DNA of 64,000 nt from an uncultured Alistipes sp. (GTDB lineage: Bacteria; Bacteroidota; Bacteroidia; Bacteroidales; Rikenellaceae): positions 62,001 to 126,000 of the forward strand of contig CANQIF010000005.1 of the NCBI GenBank assembly GCA_947623965.1, given 5' to 3'. Under the pieces are notes generated by a model. It was given only the letters and a program-made list of their open reading frames with translations. It had not been told where the DNA came from and ran no database searches. The translations under genes and the position numbers were made by a program. Positions 24,764 through 32,974 of this stretch are shown here, piece by piece (position 1 is the stretch's first letter; every line of letters begins with the position of its first letter).

Positions 24764-25360
24764 ATGCTGGAACTTTGCTCCCAATACGAAGTGGCGGAGG
24801 CGGGATGCGACGAGGCGGGGCGCGGCTGTCTCGCGGGGCCCGTCTTCGCGGCGGCGGTGATGCTGCCGCCCGACTTTCATGATCCGCTGCTCAACGACTC
24901 GAAGCAGATGACCGAGCGCAACCGCGACCGGCTGCGCGCGATCATCGAGCGCGAGGCGGTCGCCTGGGCCGTCGAGGCGGTGCCGCCCGAGCGGATCGAC
25001 GAGATCAACATTCTCAACGCCTCGTTCGAGGCGATGTCGCGGGCCGCGGCGCGCCTCGTGCCGGCGCCGGCCCTGCTGGCCATCGACGGCAACCGCTTCC
25101 GCACCGACCTTACGATCCCCTACCGCTGCTTCGTGAAGGGCGACGGCCGCTTCGCCGATATTGCCGCCGCCTCGGTGCTGGCCAAGACCCACCGCGACGA
25201 GTACATGCGCCGCATCGCCGAGGAGTACCCCGCGTACGGCTGGAGCCGCAACAAGGGATACCCGACCCGCGACCACCGGCTGGCGATCCGCGCCCACGGC
25301 CTCACCTCCCACCACCGCCGGAGCTTCAACCACGGCATCGGCCAGCTCGAATTTTTCTGA
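24764..25360 (+). CDS. rnhB: Ribonuclease HII
   Basis: Cleaves RNA in RNA/DNA hybrids and single ribonucleotides in DNA. Catalytic residues are visible in AGCDEAGRGCLAGPVFAAAV (Asp-Glu pair), LLAIDGNRF, and KGDGRFADIAAASVLAKTHRDEYM, with a C-terminal YGWSRNKGYPTRDH. I use ATG 24764 (MLELCSQYEVAEAGCDEAGRG) because most family members start about 10-15 residues before the GCDEAGRG motif. The ORF track start at 24734 adds ten residues and is possible, since a near-consensus TAACTTTA box ends only eight bases before it. The glycosidase gene follows 29 bp later on the same strand. Confidence 0.9.
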   Translation: MLELCSQYEVAEAGCDEAGRGCLAGPVFAAAVMLPPDFHDPLLNDSKQMTERNRDRLRAIIEREAVAWAVEAVPPERIDEINILNASFEAMSRAAARLVPAPALLAIDGNRFRTDLTIPYRCFVKGDGRFADIAAASVLAKTHRDEYMRRIAEEYPAYGWSRNKGYPTRDHRLAIRAHGLTSHHRRSFNHGIGQLEFF

Positions 25361-25389
25361 CTGCGAACCTGAAAAACGAACACCCGACC

Positions 25390-26769
25390 ATGAAACGACT
25401 GCTCACCACCCTGCTCGGCCTCGCGATCCTCGGCACCGCCGCGGCGCGACTGCCCGAGCGCACCCCCGAAAACGTGGCGAAATACGCCCGCATCTGCCGC
25501 GAAGCGATCCGCAAGGAGATGAAGGGCATGTACCGCGAAGCGGGCGGAGCCTTGCGCTACCCCTTTCTGGCGCCGGGCAGCAACCAGTACCTCGACATGC
25601 TGTGGGACTGGGATTCGTGGCTGAGCGACGTCGCCCTGCGGCAGATCCTCCACGACTACGGGAGCGAGGCCGACCGCCGCGAGGCGGTCGCCTACGAGCG
25701 GGGCTGCGTGCTCAACTCCTTGAGCTACGGCGGGATGGACGGCTGGATCCCGATCTGGATCGAGCGCGACGCCCCCTCGCGCGAGGAGATGCTGCGCCGC
25801 CGCAACCCCTGGAAGAGCAACATGCACAAGCCGACGCTGGCCCAGCACGCCGCCTTCATCGTGCAGCAGACGGGCGGCGACGCCGAATGGCTGCGCGAGG
25901 ATTTCTACACGCTGCAGGCCTTCGTCAGCAAATACCTGAACTTCCACCGCCACCGCGCGACGGGGCTTCTCTACTGGGAGACCGACGAGGCGATCGGCGT
26001 GGACAACGACCCGAGCACCTTCTACCGGCCCCGCGGCAGCTCGGGGTCGATCTTCCTCAATGCCCTGATGTACCGCGAACTGCTCGCCATGGAGTATCTG
26101 GCCGGACGGTTGGAGATGCCCGAGATCGCCGACCGCTACCGCACGGAGGCCAAGCGGCTGAAGGCGGCGGTGCGCGAACACTGCTGGGACCCGCGCGACG
26201 GCTTCTACTACAGCGTCGATCTGAACCTGCTGCCGGTCGAGAAGCCCGAGATCGAGGGGCTCGCGCCGGGCGACCTCTACCTGCACGTCGGGCAGCCGCG
26301 CACCTACGACTGTCTGATCCAGCGACTGAGCGTCTGGAGCGGTTTCATGGCGCTGTGGGCGGGGATCGCGACGCCGGAGGAGGCAGCCGAGATCGTCGAG
26401 CGGCAATTCCGCGACACGCGCTCGTTCAACGCGCCGGCAGGCATCCGCACCCTCTCGCCCCTGGAAAAGATGTACGATCTCCGGGCGAGCGGGAACCCCT
26501 CGTCGTGGCAGGGGCCGATCTGGATCAACGTGAACTACCTCGTCTTCCGCGGGCTGGTGCGCTACGGCTTCACCGCCGAGGCGCGCGAGCTGGCCGAGAA
26601 GACGATTCTGCTGCTGGGGCGCGACTACGAACGCTTCGGTGCCCTGCACGAATACTACCTGCCCGAGAACGGCGAGCCGGTGCTGAACAAGGGGTTCCAG
26701 AACTGGAACCTGCTGGTTCTCAACATGGCCGACTGGCTCGATGGGAAACAGGTCGTTGCGGAGTTTTGA
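25390..26769 (+). CDS. Secreted GH63/MGH1-like glycosidase
   Basis: A 459-residue protein with a signal peptide (MKRLLTTLLGLAILGTAAA). The mature part is an (alpha/alpha)6 barrel of the mannosyl-oligosaccharide glucosidase/trehalase type: YLDMLWDWDSWLSDVAL with acidic WDWD motif, YWETDEAIGVDNDPSTFYRP, FLNALMYRELLAMEYLAG, HCWDPRDGFYYSVDL, and a C-terminal NPSSWQGPIWINVNYLVFRGL...HEYYLPENGEPVLNKGFQNWN. Acidic residues in WDWD and the later Glu of HEYY/ENGE are candidates for catalysis. Substrate is uncertain: an alpha-glucoside or alpha-mannoside of host or plant glycans in the periplasm. It is 29 bp downstream of rnhB, and repeat cluster 4 follows. Confidence 0.82.
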   Translation: MKRLLTTLLGLAILGTAAARLPERTPENVAKYARICREAIRKEMKGMYREAGGALRYPFLAPGSNQYLDMLWDWDSWLSDVALRQILHDYGSEADRREAVAYERGCVLNSLSYGGMDGWIPIWIERDAPSREEMLRRRNPWKSNMHKPTLAQHAAFIVQQTGGDAEWLREDFYTLQAFVSKYLNFHRHRATGLLYWETDEAIGVDNDPSTFYRPRGSSGSIFLNALMYRELLAMEYLAGRLEMPEIADRYRTEAKRLKAAVREHCWDPRDGFYYSVDLNLLPVEKPEIEGLAPGDLYLHVGQPRTYDCLIQRLSVWSGFMALWAGIATPEEAAEIVERQFRDTRSFNAPAGIRTLSPLEKMYDLRASGNPSSWQGPIWINVNYLVFRGLVRYGFTAEARELAEKTILLLGRDYERFGALHEYYLPENGEPVLNKGFQNWNLLVLNMADWLDGKQVVAEF

Positions 26770-26869
26770 GGACGGGGTGCCTGCGGGCGGACGGTCGATG
26801 CGGACGGCGCGGGCAGACTTACAAAATATATTCACAAACCTATATTATATATAGGAGCTCCGGGCGAAA

Positions 26870-27862
26870 CTTACGCGAAGGGCCCGCAGCCGAAGTGTGC
26901 TTATACAGCGCTTGCAGGATCGATTCTACGTTGACCAGGCCCGCCGCATCCAGCAAGTCTGCCGAACACGCTTGGGCCTACACTCTCCGGTTCGGGTCGC
27001 AGCCTGCGGAGTGCCCGCACGAAGCGGACCTTCGGGACGCGAAAAGCGGGCCTCCGCTGCCGGGAGGCAGCGGCCCGCTACAGTTCCATTCGGAACCGCA
27101 AATTCAAGATTCAGAATTCATAATTAGCTGTCATCCGCCGAGACCTACGGCTTCGAATTGCTTGGACCTGGCCCGCAGCCGAGCGGACGGGCGGCATCGA
27201 CTGCAAGGAGTTGCAACCCTCCGCCCGGGGGCGGCTGCGGGCTGCGGCGTCCTTTGGGCGCAAATGCAAAATTCAAAATTTAGAATGATAAAATCGGGCA
27301 GCAGCCTGCGAAGCGCACGCATGTTCGGGTACGAACTGCGGGCCTTCGCCGCCCCCAGGCTGCGGCCCGCCGATTGCTTCGCAATCGAATTTGCGGACCA
27401 ACCCCTCTTTCATAAAAGAAACAAGGCCGACCTCAATGCCTCTTTCCGCCGGTCGGAAGCAACGCAATGACCATTTTTTTGCGTCTGAAGGCCGCAGCGG
27501 GCCGCAGCTTCGCCCCGCGAAGGCCCGCTCTTCGCGTCCCGCAGGGCCGCTCCCGCGTGCCCTTCGCAAGCTGCAGCCCGAAAGCCACCCCGAGCAAATC
27601 CGCACCTTGTTAATCTGCCCCATACGAACGCCACCTCCTCGCAGGGCCGCTCGTGCGTGCCCTTCGCAAGCTGTCGTCCACAGACCATCTAAAAGCACAC
27701 CCTATTTTGAGCTGCGCCCGAACGAACGCAACTTCCTCGCAGGTTCACATCATGCATGCCCTTTGCAAGCTGTCGCCTGCAGACCGCCGAACAGTTGCGA
27801 CCCATTTTGAATTTTGAATTTTGAATTTTGAATTCAGAACTTGCGCCCGCAAGGGCGCAACG
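26870..27862. repeat. Modular GC-rich intergenic repeat cluster 4
   Basis: No gene is seen from 26770 to 27939. 26770-26870 holds an AT-rich tract with the small palindrome CCTATAT-TAT-ATATAGG at about 26840-26856. Then follow large palindromic modules at about 26990-27082, 27170-27245, 27298-27370 and 27495-27580, with decayed copies at 27640-27780. AT heptamer linkers occur at about 27098-27125, 27267-27290 and 27800-27840 (AATTTTGAATTTTGAATTTT). Variable hairpins include CGATTGC/GCAATCG (27371-27387) and TTGCGCCC/GGGCGCAA (27841-27860). One decayed module pair (27620-27700) reads TCGCAGGGCCGCTCGTGCGTGCCC twice with small changes. ORFs called here are artefacts. Confidence 0.8.
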
Positions 27863-27871
27863 CCCCCCCCC

Positions 27872-27917
27872 AAAAAAAACTCCGGGAGTGCCCGCCGCAT
27901 GGCGGGCACTCCCGGAG
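27872..27917 (-). terminator. Strong terminator of the ExbB/ExbD operon
   Basis: On the minus strand a perfect 17-bp stem (CTCCGGGAGTGCCCGCC / GGCGGGCACTCCCGGAG) with a short loop is followed by eight Ts. It ends the operon 22 bp after the last ExbD stop. Confidence 0.9.
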
Positions 27918-27939
27918 GATGAATCATAGGGCCGCTCGG

Positions 27940-28410
27940 CTAATAGCCCAGCGACTTCGAAGCGGCATAGCTGATCTTCAGCGCATTCGCGCGGCGAAGC
28001 TCCTGCTTGACGTCCGTCACGGTACCCATCTTCGTCGCAACGTCGGCCTTGAGGCAGATCGTCATGGCGGCGCGGTCGCTCTCGTTGAGCTTGTCGCGCT
28101 CGGCAGCGACGAAATCGAGAATATCCTTGGTCGTCTTGTACGAGTCATTCAGCTGAATACGCGGCGCCGTACCCCACTTGGCCTGCATCGAACGCGCGGG
28201 CTGGCCGATGTGGATGTAGCTTACCAGCGACTTCTTTTCGAGCTTCTGCACCTCGGTAGCCTCGGGGAGCTTGTAGCGAACCAACAGCTCCTGATCGCGC
28301 ATCGAGGTCGAAACCATGAAGAAGAAGAGGATCATGTAGATCACGTCGGGAAGCGACGAGGTCGAAATGGCGGGCAACTCTTTCTTGCCCTTTTTCTGCA
28401 TGACTGCCAT
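27940..28410 (-). CDS. exbD: ExbD/TolR-family protein, second of two
   Basis: A 156-residue inner-membrane protein with a short cytoplasmic N-terminus, one transmembrane helix (about 22-40, LPDVIYMILFFFMVSTSM) with the conserved Asp (D23) that carries the proton in ExbD/TolR, and a periplasmic domain. The Asp is preceded by LPAISTSSLPD, as in Bacteroidota ExbD2 proteins. The periplasmic part is longer than in E. coli and ends YAASKSLGY. It forms the stator/energy-transducing complex with the ExbB-like protein. The gene is the last of a four-gene operon (ExbB, small membrane protein, ExbD, ExbD), 5 bp after the preceding ExbD. Confidence 0.9.
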   Translation of the reverse strand: MAVMQKKGKKELPAISTSSLPDVIYMILFFFMVSTSMRDQELLVRYKLPEATEVQKLEKKSLVSYIHIGQPARSMQAKWGTAPRIQLNDSYKTTKDILDFVAAERDKLNESDRAAMTICLKADVATKMGTVTDVKQELRRANALKISYAASKSLGY

Positions 28411-28415
28411 AGCTG

Positions 28416-29021
28416 CTACTTTTTAAGTTGACGCGGTTCAGCCTCCGAAATCTTCAGAGGCACTGCATCGGTGATCGCTGCGCGCTCACCCTCGCCGAGC
28501 TCCGAGAAGCGGGCGCCGAACTTGCGCAGGGCCACTTCGTCACGCACCTCGTTGAAGGCGCGCGTGAGCTCGTTCTGAACCTGGATGTAAACCTGATAAC
28601 CCGTATCGCGCGTCGTCTGAAGCGAGATCACACCCTGGCTGACAGGGTAGACCCACTTCGACCCGTCGGGCAACTCGATCTCCTTGTCCTGCTTTTCGGG
28701 CAGGTCCTCCGAGTCCAGCGGATTGAGGATGAACTCTTTGGCTTTGTCCGTCAGCTGGCGCAGGTCGATCGGCTGCTGGTCGTTCTGCGTACCGGCCAGA
28801 ATAGAGCCGCCGCCCGAAACGAGCACCAGGAACAGGTTGCGCTCTTTCACCTTGACGTCCTCCTGAGCTTGGTTCTCGGGGGGCATCGGCGGAAGCATGC
28901 GCGCCAGACCCGTATCGGTGTTCATCGTCGTCGCCACCAGGAAGAAAATCAGCAGCGAGAACGCGATATCGGCTTGCGAGCTACTATTGACCTCCGGTAC
29001 TTTACGTTTGTTTGAAGCCAT
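28416..29021 (-). CDS. exbD: ExbD/TolR-family protein, first of two
   Basis: A 201-residue partner of the ExbD above. The N-terminus MASNKRKVPEVNSSSQADIAFSLLIFFLVATTM contains the conserved Asp of the membrane helix and the usual PEVNSSSQADIAF motif of Bacteroidota ExbD. The periplasmic domain is about 160 residues, with a central KFILNPLDSEDLPEKQDKEIELPDGSKWVYPVSQG insert. It energises TonB-dependent uptake, here perhaps including the receptor at 53801-56260 (inference). It starts 11 bp after the small membrane protein gene. Confidence 0.9.
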   Translation of the reverse strand: MASNKRKVPEVNSSSQADIAFSLLIFFLVATTMNTDTGLARMLPPMPPENQAQEDVKVKERNLFLVLVSGGGSILAGTQNDQQPIDLRQLTDKAKEFILNPLDSEDLPEKQDKEIELPDGSKWVYPVSQGVISLQTTRDTGYQVYIQVQNELTRAFNEVRDEVALRKFGARFSELGEGERAAITDAVPLKISEAEPRQLKK

Positions 29022-29032
29022 AGTCTACGCGG

Positions 29033-29452
29033 TTATTTGAAAGCGGCCCAGATCTCCGTCACGAGCGCCGTCAGCACGGCTGCAGCGAAAGCGACATACG
29101 ATACCAGCACGCAAGTTTCGGTAATGACGGTCTCCGAGCGGTCGAAGAAGCCGTTGTTCTGCAGATCGACGATGTTCACCGTGTGGCCGGCGGAAATGAA
29201 GTAGGCCACGGCGACCACGGCGAGAATCAATACGACGGAGAGCAGCGAGCTCTTGCCGCCGGCCGGGTTCTGCGCCATGCCGTAGACGGCGCCGCCGACA
29301 GCGAAGACGATACCTGCCAACAGGAGGATGTACCCCCAGATCAGGTTCAGGCTGACGGCTGCCTCCGACCCGGTCGTGGCGATCGCATAGGCGAGCAGCA
29401 CGACCGTGATCACCATCATGGCACCCAGCAATATATTCAATACTTTTTTCAT
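29033..29452 (-). CDS. Small membrane protein of the ExbB/ExbD operon
   Basis: A 139-residue protein with four predicted transmembrane helices (LNILLGAMMVITVVLLAYAIA; LIWGYILLLAGIVFAVGGAVYG; LLSVVLILAVVAVAYFIS; CVLVSYVAFAAAVLTALVTEIW). A protein of this kind sits between exbB and exbD in many Bacteroidota; its role is unknown to me. The fixed position suggests it is a component of the motor complex (inference). It is separated from exbB by 28 bp and from exbD by 11 bp. Confidence 0.8.
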   Translation of the reverse strand: MKKVLNILLGAMMVITVVLLAYAIATTGSEAAVSLNLIWGYILLLAGIVFAVGGAVYGMAQNPAGGKSSLLSVVLILAVVAVAYFISAGHTVNIVDLQNNGFFDRSETVITETCVLVSYVAFAAAVLTALVTEIWAAFK

Positions 29453-29480
29453 AATTGCGTTGAAATCTTAAAACCCGGGA

Positions 29481-30272
29481 TTATTTCTTGTTGTAAACGG
29501 TCAGGATGTCCATCAGCGTGATCGAGGCATCCTCCATGGTGTTTACAAGCGAGTCGATCTTCGAAATGATGTAGTTGTAGAAGATCTGAAGAATAACCGC
29601 AGCGATAAGACCCATAAGCGTCGTCAGAAGGGCGACCTTGATACCGCCGGCAACGAGCGTCGGGCTGATATCGCCGGCAGCCTGGATGGCGTCGAAGGCA
29701 CCGATCATACCGACCACGGTACCCATGAAGCCCAACATCGGGGCGAGGGCGATGAACAGACCGATCCACGACAGACCTGCCTCCATCTGGCCCGTCTGCA
29801 CCGAACCGTACGATACGACGGCCTTCTCGACGGCGTCCAGACCCTGGTGGTAGCGGTCGAGACCCTGCCAGTAGATCGAAGCGACGGGACCGCGCGTGTT
29901 CTTGCAAACCTCCTTGGCAGCGTCGATGCCGCCGTTCTTCAGAGCCTCCTCGACTGCCTTGATGAGCTTCTTCGTGTTGATCGACGAGAGCGACAGGTAG
30001 AGAATGCGCTCGATGGCTACGGCAAGACCCAGCACGAGGCAGAGGAGCACCGGAAGCATCCAGCCCCAACCGCCCTCGAGGAACTTCTGCATCAGCACGT
30101 GGTGCATCGTATCGCCGGCAACCTCGGTCTCAGCGGCAACCGCATCGATGGCAGCGACATCCTCAACAGCCTCGACAGCCTCTTCCGTGGCGGCAGCGGC
30201 CTCCTGTGCGAACGCGTTAACGGTACCCAAAGCGAAGAGAGCAACCGTCAGAATCAAAAAAAGTTTTTTCAT
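29481..30272 (-). CDS. exbB: ExbB/TolQ/MotA-family proton channel
   Basis: A 263-residue inner-membrane protein. An N-terminal hydrophobic helix (KKLFLILTVALFALGTVNAFAQEAAAA) resembles a signal and is followed by an acidic region of low complexity (TEEAVEAVEDVAAIDAVAAETE). Then come three ExbB helices (WMLPVLLCLVLGLAVAIERILYL; GLFIALAPMLGFMGTVVGMIGAFDAI; VALLTTLMGLIAAVILQIFYNYI) with the family signature LAPMLGFMGTVVGMI. It forms the pentameric channel that supplies proton-driven force to TonB. It is the first gene of the operon. The 5' leader is unusually long and purine-biased on this strand. Confidence 0.92.
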   Translation of the reverse strand: MKKLFLILTVALFALGTVNAFAQEAAAATEEAVEAVEDVAAIDAVAAETEVAGDTMHHVLMQKFLEGGWGWMLPVLLCLVLGLAVAIERILYLSLSSINTKKLIKAVEEALKNGGIDAAKEVCKNTRGPVASIYWQGLDRYHQGLDAVEKAVVSYGSVQTGQMEAGLSWIGLFIALAPMLGFMGTVVGMIGAFDAIQAAGDISPTLVAGGIKVALLTTLMGLIAAVILQIFYNYIISKIDSLVNTMEDASITLMDILTVYNKK

Positions 30273-30794
30273 GGTTTTGTTAAGAATTGATTTGATTAGT
30301 TGTTTTGTGTTTATTTGTTTGGTTTTGTTTTGTTCTTTTTTGTCCGCTTTTCGGGGTTTCTTCCGTTCGGCCCGCTTTTGCCGGTCTTCTTTTGCCGCGG
30401 CCGGGCGGCAGCCCTATTCGCGGCCGGGGCGGCACCCTCCTTTCACGCCCGGGCAACTTTTGCCGCAGTCGGGCAGCACCCTTATTCGCAACCGGGGGCG
30501 CTCCCTTTTGCCGCCGGGCACCCCTCAACCGCCGCCGGGCGGCTTCGCGCAATTTTTTTTCGCCGGGGGCCGTTTTTTTTCGCCCCGCGCTCGCTTTCAG
30601 GCGGCCGGACGGGTTTCAGGGCGCGGCCGACGCCCGATCGCCGAAAATTCGGAACCGCCGGCAGTATCGTTTGCAGTCCACTATCATTCAGCGACTTGCG
30701 GATCGTTGCGCCGGATTTTCCGTCGGTCCTCGGAAGCTAAACCGCCCCTTTCTCGACCGAAATATAAGAAAATATTTTTTTTCGTGCAACCCCC
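30273..30794. other. 520-bp gap between exbB and ansA with degenerate repeats
   Basis: No gene seen. Next to exbB the plus strand is very T/G-rich (TTGTTTTGTGTTTATTTGTTTGG), that is, an A-rich leader for exbB on the minus strand. From about 30390 to 30560 it carries degenerate GC-rich repeats (GCCGGGCGGC, TTTTGCCGC). At about 30757-30775 the minus strand has TATATTTC, one base from the TAnnTTTG consensus. If that is the exbB promoter, the leader is nearly 490 nt. Confidence 0.5.
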
Positions 30795-31829
30795 CTACTC
30801 CGTAAATTCGCCCCGGAGCGATTTTTTCAGCTGCCGTTTCACCTCTTCGGACGTATATCCGGCCCCCAGCAGGTACATCATTTTCGTCACGGCGGCCTCG
30901 GTCGTCATGTCGCGGCCGCTCACCACACCGATGCGCTGCAGTCCGAGCCCCGTCTCGTAGAGCTCCATGGCGACGCAGCCGCCCTCGCACTGCGTGATGT
31001 TCAGCACGACGATGCCGCGGTCGATCGCCTCCCGCAGCGCGCCGATGAACCACGGCGAGGTGGGGGCGTTGCCGGCGCCGTAGGTCTCGAGCACGACGCC
31101 CTGCAGGTCGGGGGCCGAGAGCATCGACCGCAGCATCCGCTCCGAGAGCCCCGGGAAGAGCTTCACGAGGCAGAGGCGGTCCGAGAGGCGCGTGGCGATG
31201 CGCAGCGGCTCGCCGTAGCGCTCGGGAGTGCGGATCGCCGCCCGGTTGTAGGCGATGTTGACCCCCACATCGGCCAGCGCCGGGTAGTTGTACGAGTGGA
31301 AGGCGCTGAGCTCCTCGGCGCTGCGCTTCGTCGTGCGGTTGGCGCGGAAGAGGCGGTTCTGGAAGTAGAGCGAGACCTCGGGGACGATCGGCCGCCCCGC
31401 CGCGTCGCGCGCCCCGGCGATCTCGATCGCCGTGATGAGGTTCTCGCGGCCGTCCGTGCGCAGCACGCCGATCGGGATCTGGCTGCCGGTGAAGACCACC
31501 GGCTTGGCCAGGTTCTCGAAGAGGAAGCTCAGCGCCGAGGCGCTGTAGGACATCGTGTCGGTGCCGTGCAGCACGACGAAACCGTCGTAGCGGTCGTAAT
31601 TCGCGCGGATCAGTTCGGCCAGCGCCACCCAGTTTTCGGGGGCGACGTTCGACGAGTCGATCACGGGCGAGAGGGTGTGAACCGCAATATCGACCTGCAG
31701 CCGCTTGAGCGAGGGGAACTCCTCGTAGATGCCGCTGAAGTCGAAGGGGACGAGCGACCCCGTCCCGGCGTCGGTCTTCATACCGATCGTGCCGCCCGTG
31801 TAGAGGATGAGAATGGAGGAACGTTTCAT
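30795..31829 (-). CDS. ansA: Type I (cytosolic) L-asparaginase
   Basis: Hydrolyses L-asparagine to aspartate and ammonia. The 344-residue protein lacks a signal peptide, consistent with the cytosolic type I. The two active-site threonine motifs are present: ILYTGGTIGMKTD near the N-terminus and VVLHGTDTMSYSASALSF. A QIPIGVLRTDGRENL stretch and the C-terminal GVVLETYGAGNAPTSPWFIGAL are also typical. The ATG overlaps the tatD stop codon by four bases (ATGA), so the two are translationally coupled. Confidence 0.93.
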   Translation of the reverse strand: MKRSSILILYTGGTIGMKTDAGTGSLVPFDFSGIYEEFPSLKRLQVDIAVHTLSPVIDSSNVAPENWVALAELIRANYDRYDGFVVLHGTDTMSYSASALSFLFENLAKPVVFTGSQIPIGVLRTDGRENLITAIEIAGARDAAGRPIVPEVSLYFQNRLFRANRTTKRSAEELSAFHSYNYPALADVGVNIAYNRAAIRTPERYGEPLRIATRLSDRLCLVKLFPGLSERMLRSMLSAPDLQGVVLETYGAGNAPTSPWFIGALREAIDRGIVVLNITQCEGGCVAMELYETGLGLQRIGVVSGRDMTTEAAVTKMMYLLGAGYTSEEVKRQLKKSLRGEFTE

Positions 31830-32761
31830 GCCTTCGGTGTGCCTTGGTTCATAGTTTCAGCTGTCGTCCGGCCGGAATCGTCCGCCGCCGGCCGGGCCGG
31901 TCTGCCGGAATCGGCGGCTTCGCCTTCGGTCCGCCCGCCGGGCTCGTCCGCCGCGAGGCCGAACATCCGGGCGGCGTTCCGCGCGGTCTGCTCCGCCACC
32001 TCCCCGGGGGAGCGCCCCAGCAGCTCGGCCACCCGGGCGCAGGTGTGCGCCACATAGGCCGATTCGTTGCGTTCGCCGCGATGGGGCACGGGCGGCAGAT
32101 AGGGGCAGTCGGTCTCGAGCACCAGATCGGCGAGCGCCATCTCCGGAACCGCCTCGGCCACCTTGCTGCGCCGGTAGGTCGCCACGCCGCCGATGCCGAA
32201 GAGCCAGTCGCCCGCGGCCCGCAGCCGCCGGTAAGTCGCCGCATCCTCGGAGTAGGCGTGGAAGACGCCGCGCAACTCCTCGCCGCGGGATCGGGCCGCC
32301 GCCGTCTCCTCCTCGATCACGGCGCACATCTCCGGCCAGGCCGCCCGCGTGTGGATCGTCACGGGGAGCCCCCGCCGCGCCGCCATCCGGCACTGCGCCC
32401 GGAAGGCCTCCAGCTGCTCGGCGCGGAAATCGGCGCTCCAGTAGAAGTCCAGCCCGATCTCCCCCACCGCGCAAAAGCGGCCGATCCCCGCGGGCGGGGC
32501 ATCGAGCAGCCGCTCGACGAGGGCCAGCTCCCCGCGCCAGTCGGGGCAGTCGTTCACCGAGGTGGGATGAAGCCCCATCATCGGCCGGCAGCGGCCGGGG
32601 TGGCGGCGCACGAGGTCGAAGAGCCGGTCATGGCTGCCGCTGTCGATGGCCGGCAGCAGCAGACAATCCACGCCGCACGCCGCCGCGCGCGCCAAGGCCG
32701 CTTCGCGGTCTTCGTCGAAGGCCTCGTCGTAGAGGTGGGAATGGGTATCGATCAATCGCAT
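31826..32761 (-). CDS. tatD: TatD-family metal-dependent hydrolase
   Basis: A 311-residue TIM-barrel hydrolase, a candidate metal-dependent DNase. The ORF track extends it upstream through a Gly/Pro-coding repeat; the real start is ATG 32761 (MRLIDTHSHLYDEAFDED). Metal-binding and active-site motifs are DTHSHL, VGEIGLDFYW, VTIHTRAAW, FHAYSED and LETDCPYLPPVPHRGERNE. The C-terminus has an extra ~40-residue tail (GRTEGEAADSGRPARPAADDSGRTTAE), absent from most members and of low complexity. It is coupled to ansA by an ATGA overlap. Upstream is a 12-bp-periodic tandem repeat. Confidence 0.9.
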   Translation of the reverse strand: MRLIDTHSHLYDEAFDEDREAALARAAACGVDCLLLPAIDSGSHDRLFDLVRRHPGRCRPMMGLHPTSVNDCPDWRGELALVERLLDAPPAGIGRFCAVGEIGLDFYWSADFRAEQLEAFRAQCRMAARRGLPVTIHTRAAWPEMCAVIEEETAAARSRGEELRGVFHAYSEDAATYRRLRAAGDWLFGIGGVATYRRSKVAEAVPEMALADLVLETDCPYLPPVPHRGERNESAYVAHTCARVAELLGRSPGEVAEQTARNAARMFGLAADEPGGRTEGEAADSGRPARPAADDSGRTTAETMNQGTPKA

Positions 32762-32764
32762 CGG

Positions 32765-32974
32765 TTCGGTTTTATTCTTTTGGTGCAGCCGGCAACGGCT
32801 TCGGCAACGGACCCGTGGCAACGGTTCCAGCGATGGTTCCGGCAGTGGTCCCGGCAACAGCCCCGGCAATAACTCCCGACAACGGCTCCCCGGACAACAG
32901 CCCCGGGCAACAATCCCGGGCAACAGCCCCGGCAGCGGCCCCGGCAGCGGCCCCGGCAGCGGCCCCGCCCCGTT
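32765..32974 (-). repeat. 12-bp degenerate tandem repeat between dprA and tatD
   Basis: On the minus strand the unit is about CCGGGGCTGTTG / CCGGGGCCGCTG, repeated roughly 15 times with increasing decay toward tatD. The last copies before tatD are GGAACCATCGCT and GAACCGTTGCCAC. The frame is open and would encode GPLPG-like repeats, but it sits before a normal tatD start, so I treat it as non-coding. Confidence 0.75.

Noticed and set aside
32762-32923. N-terminal extension of TatD through the Gly/Pro-coding repeat
   Set aside because: TatD proteins begin at the DTHSHL barrel strand; ATG 32761 gives the normal start, and the upstream frame is open only because of the 12-bp repeat.
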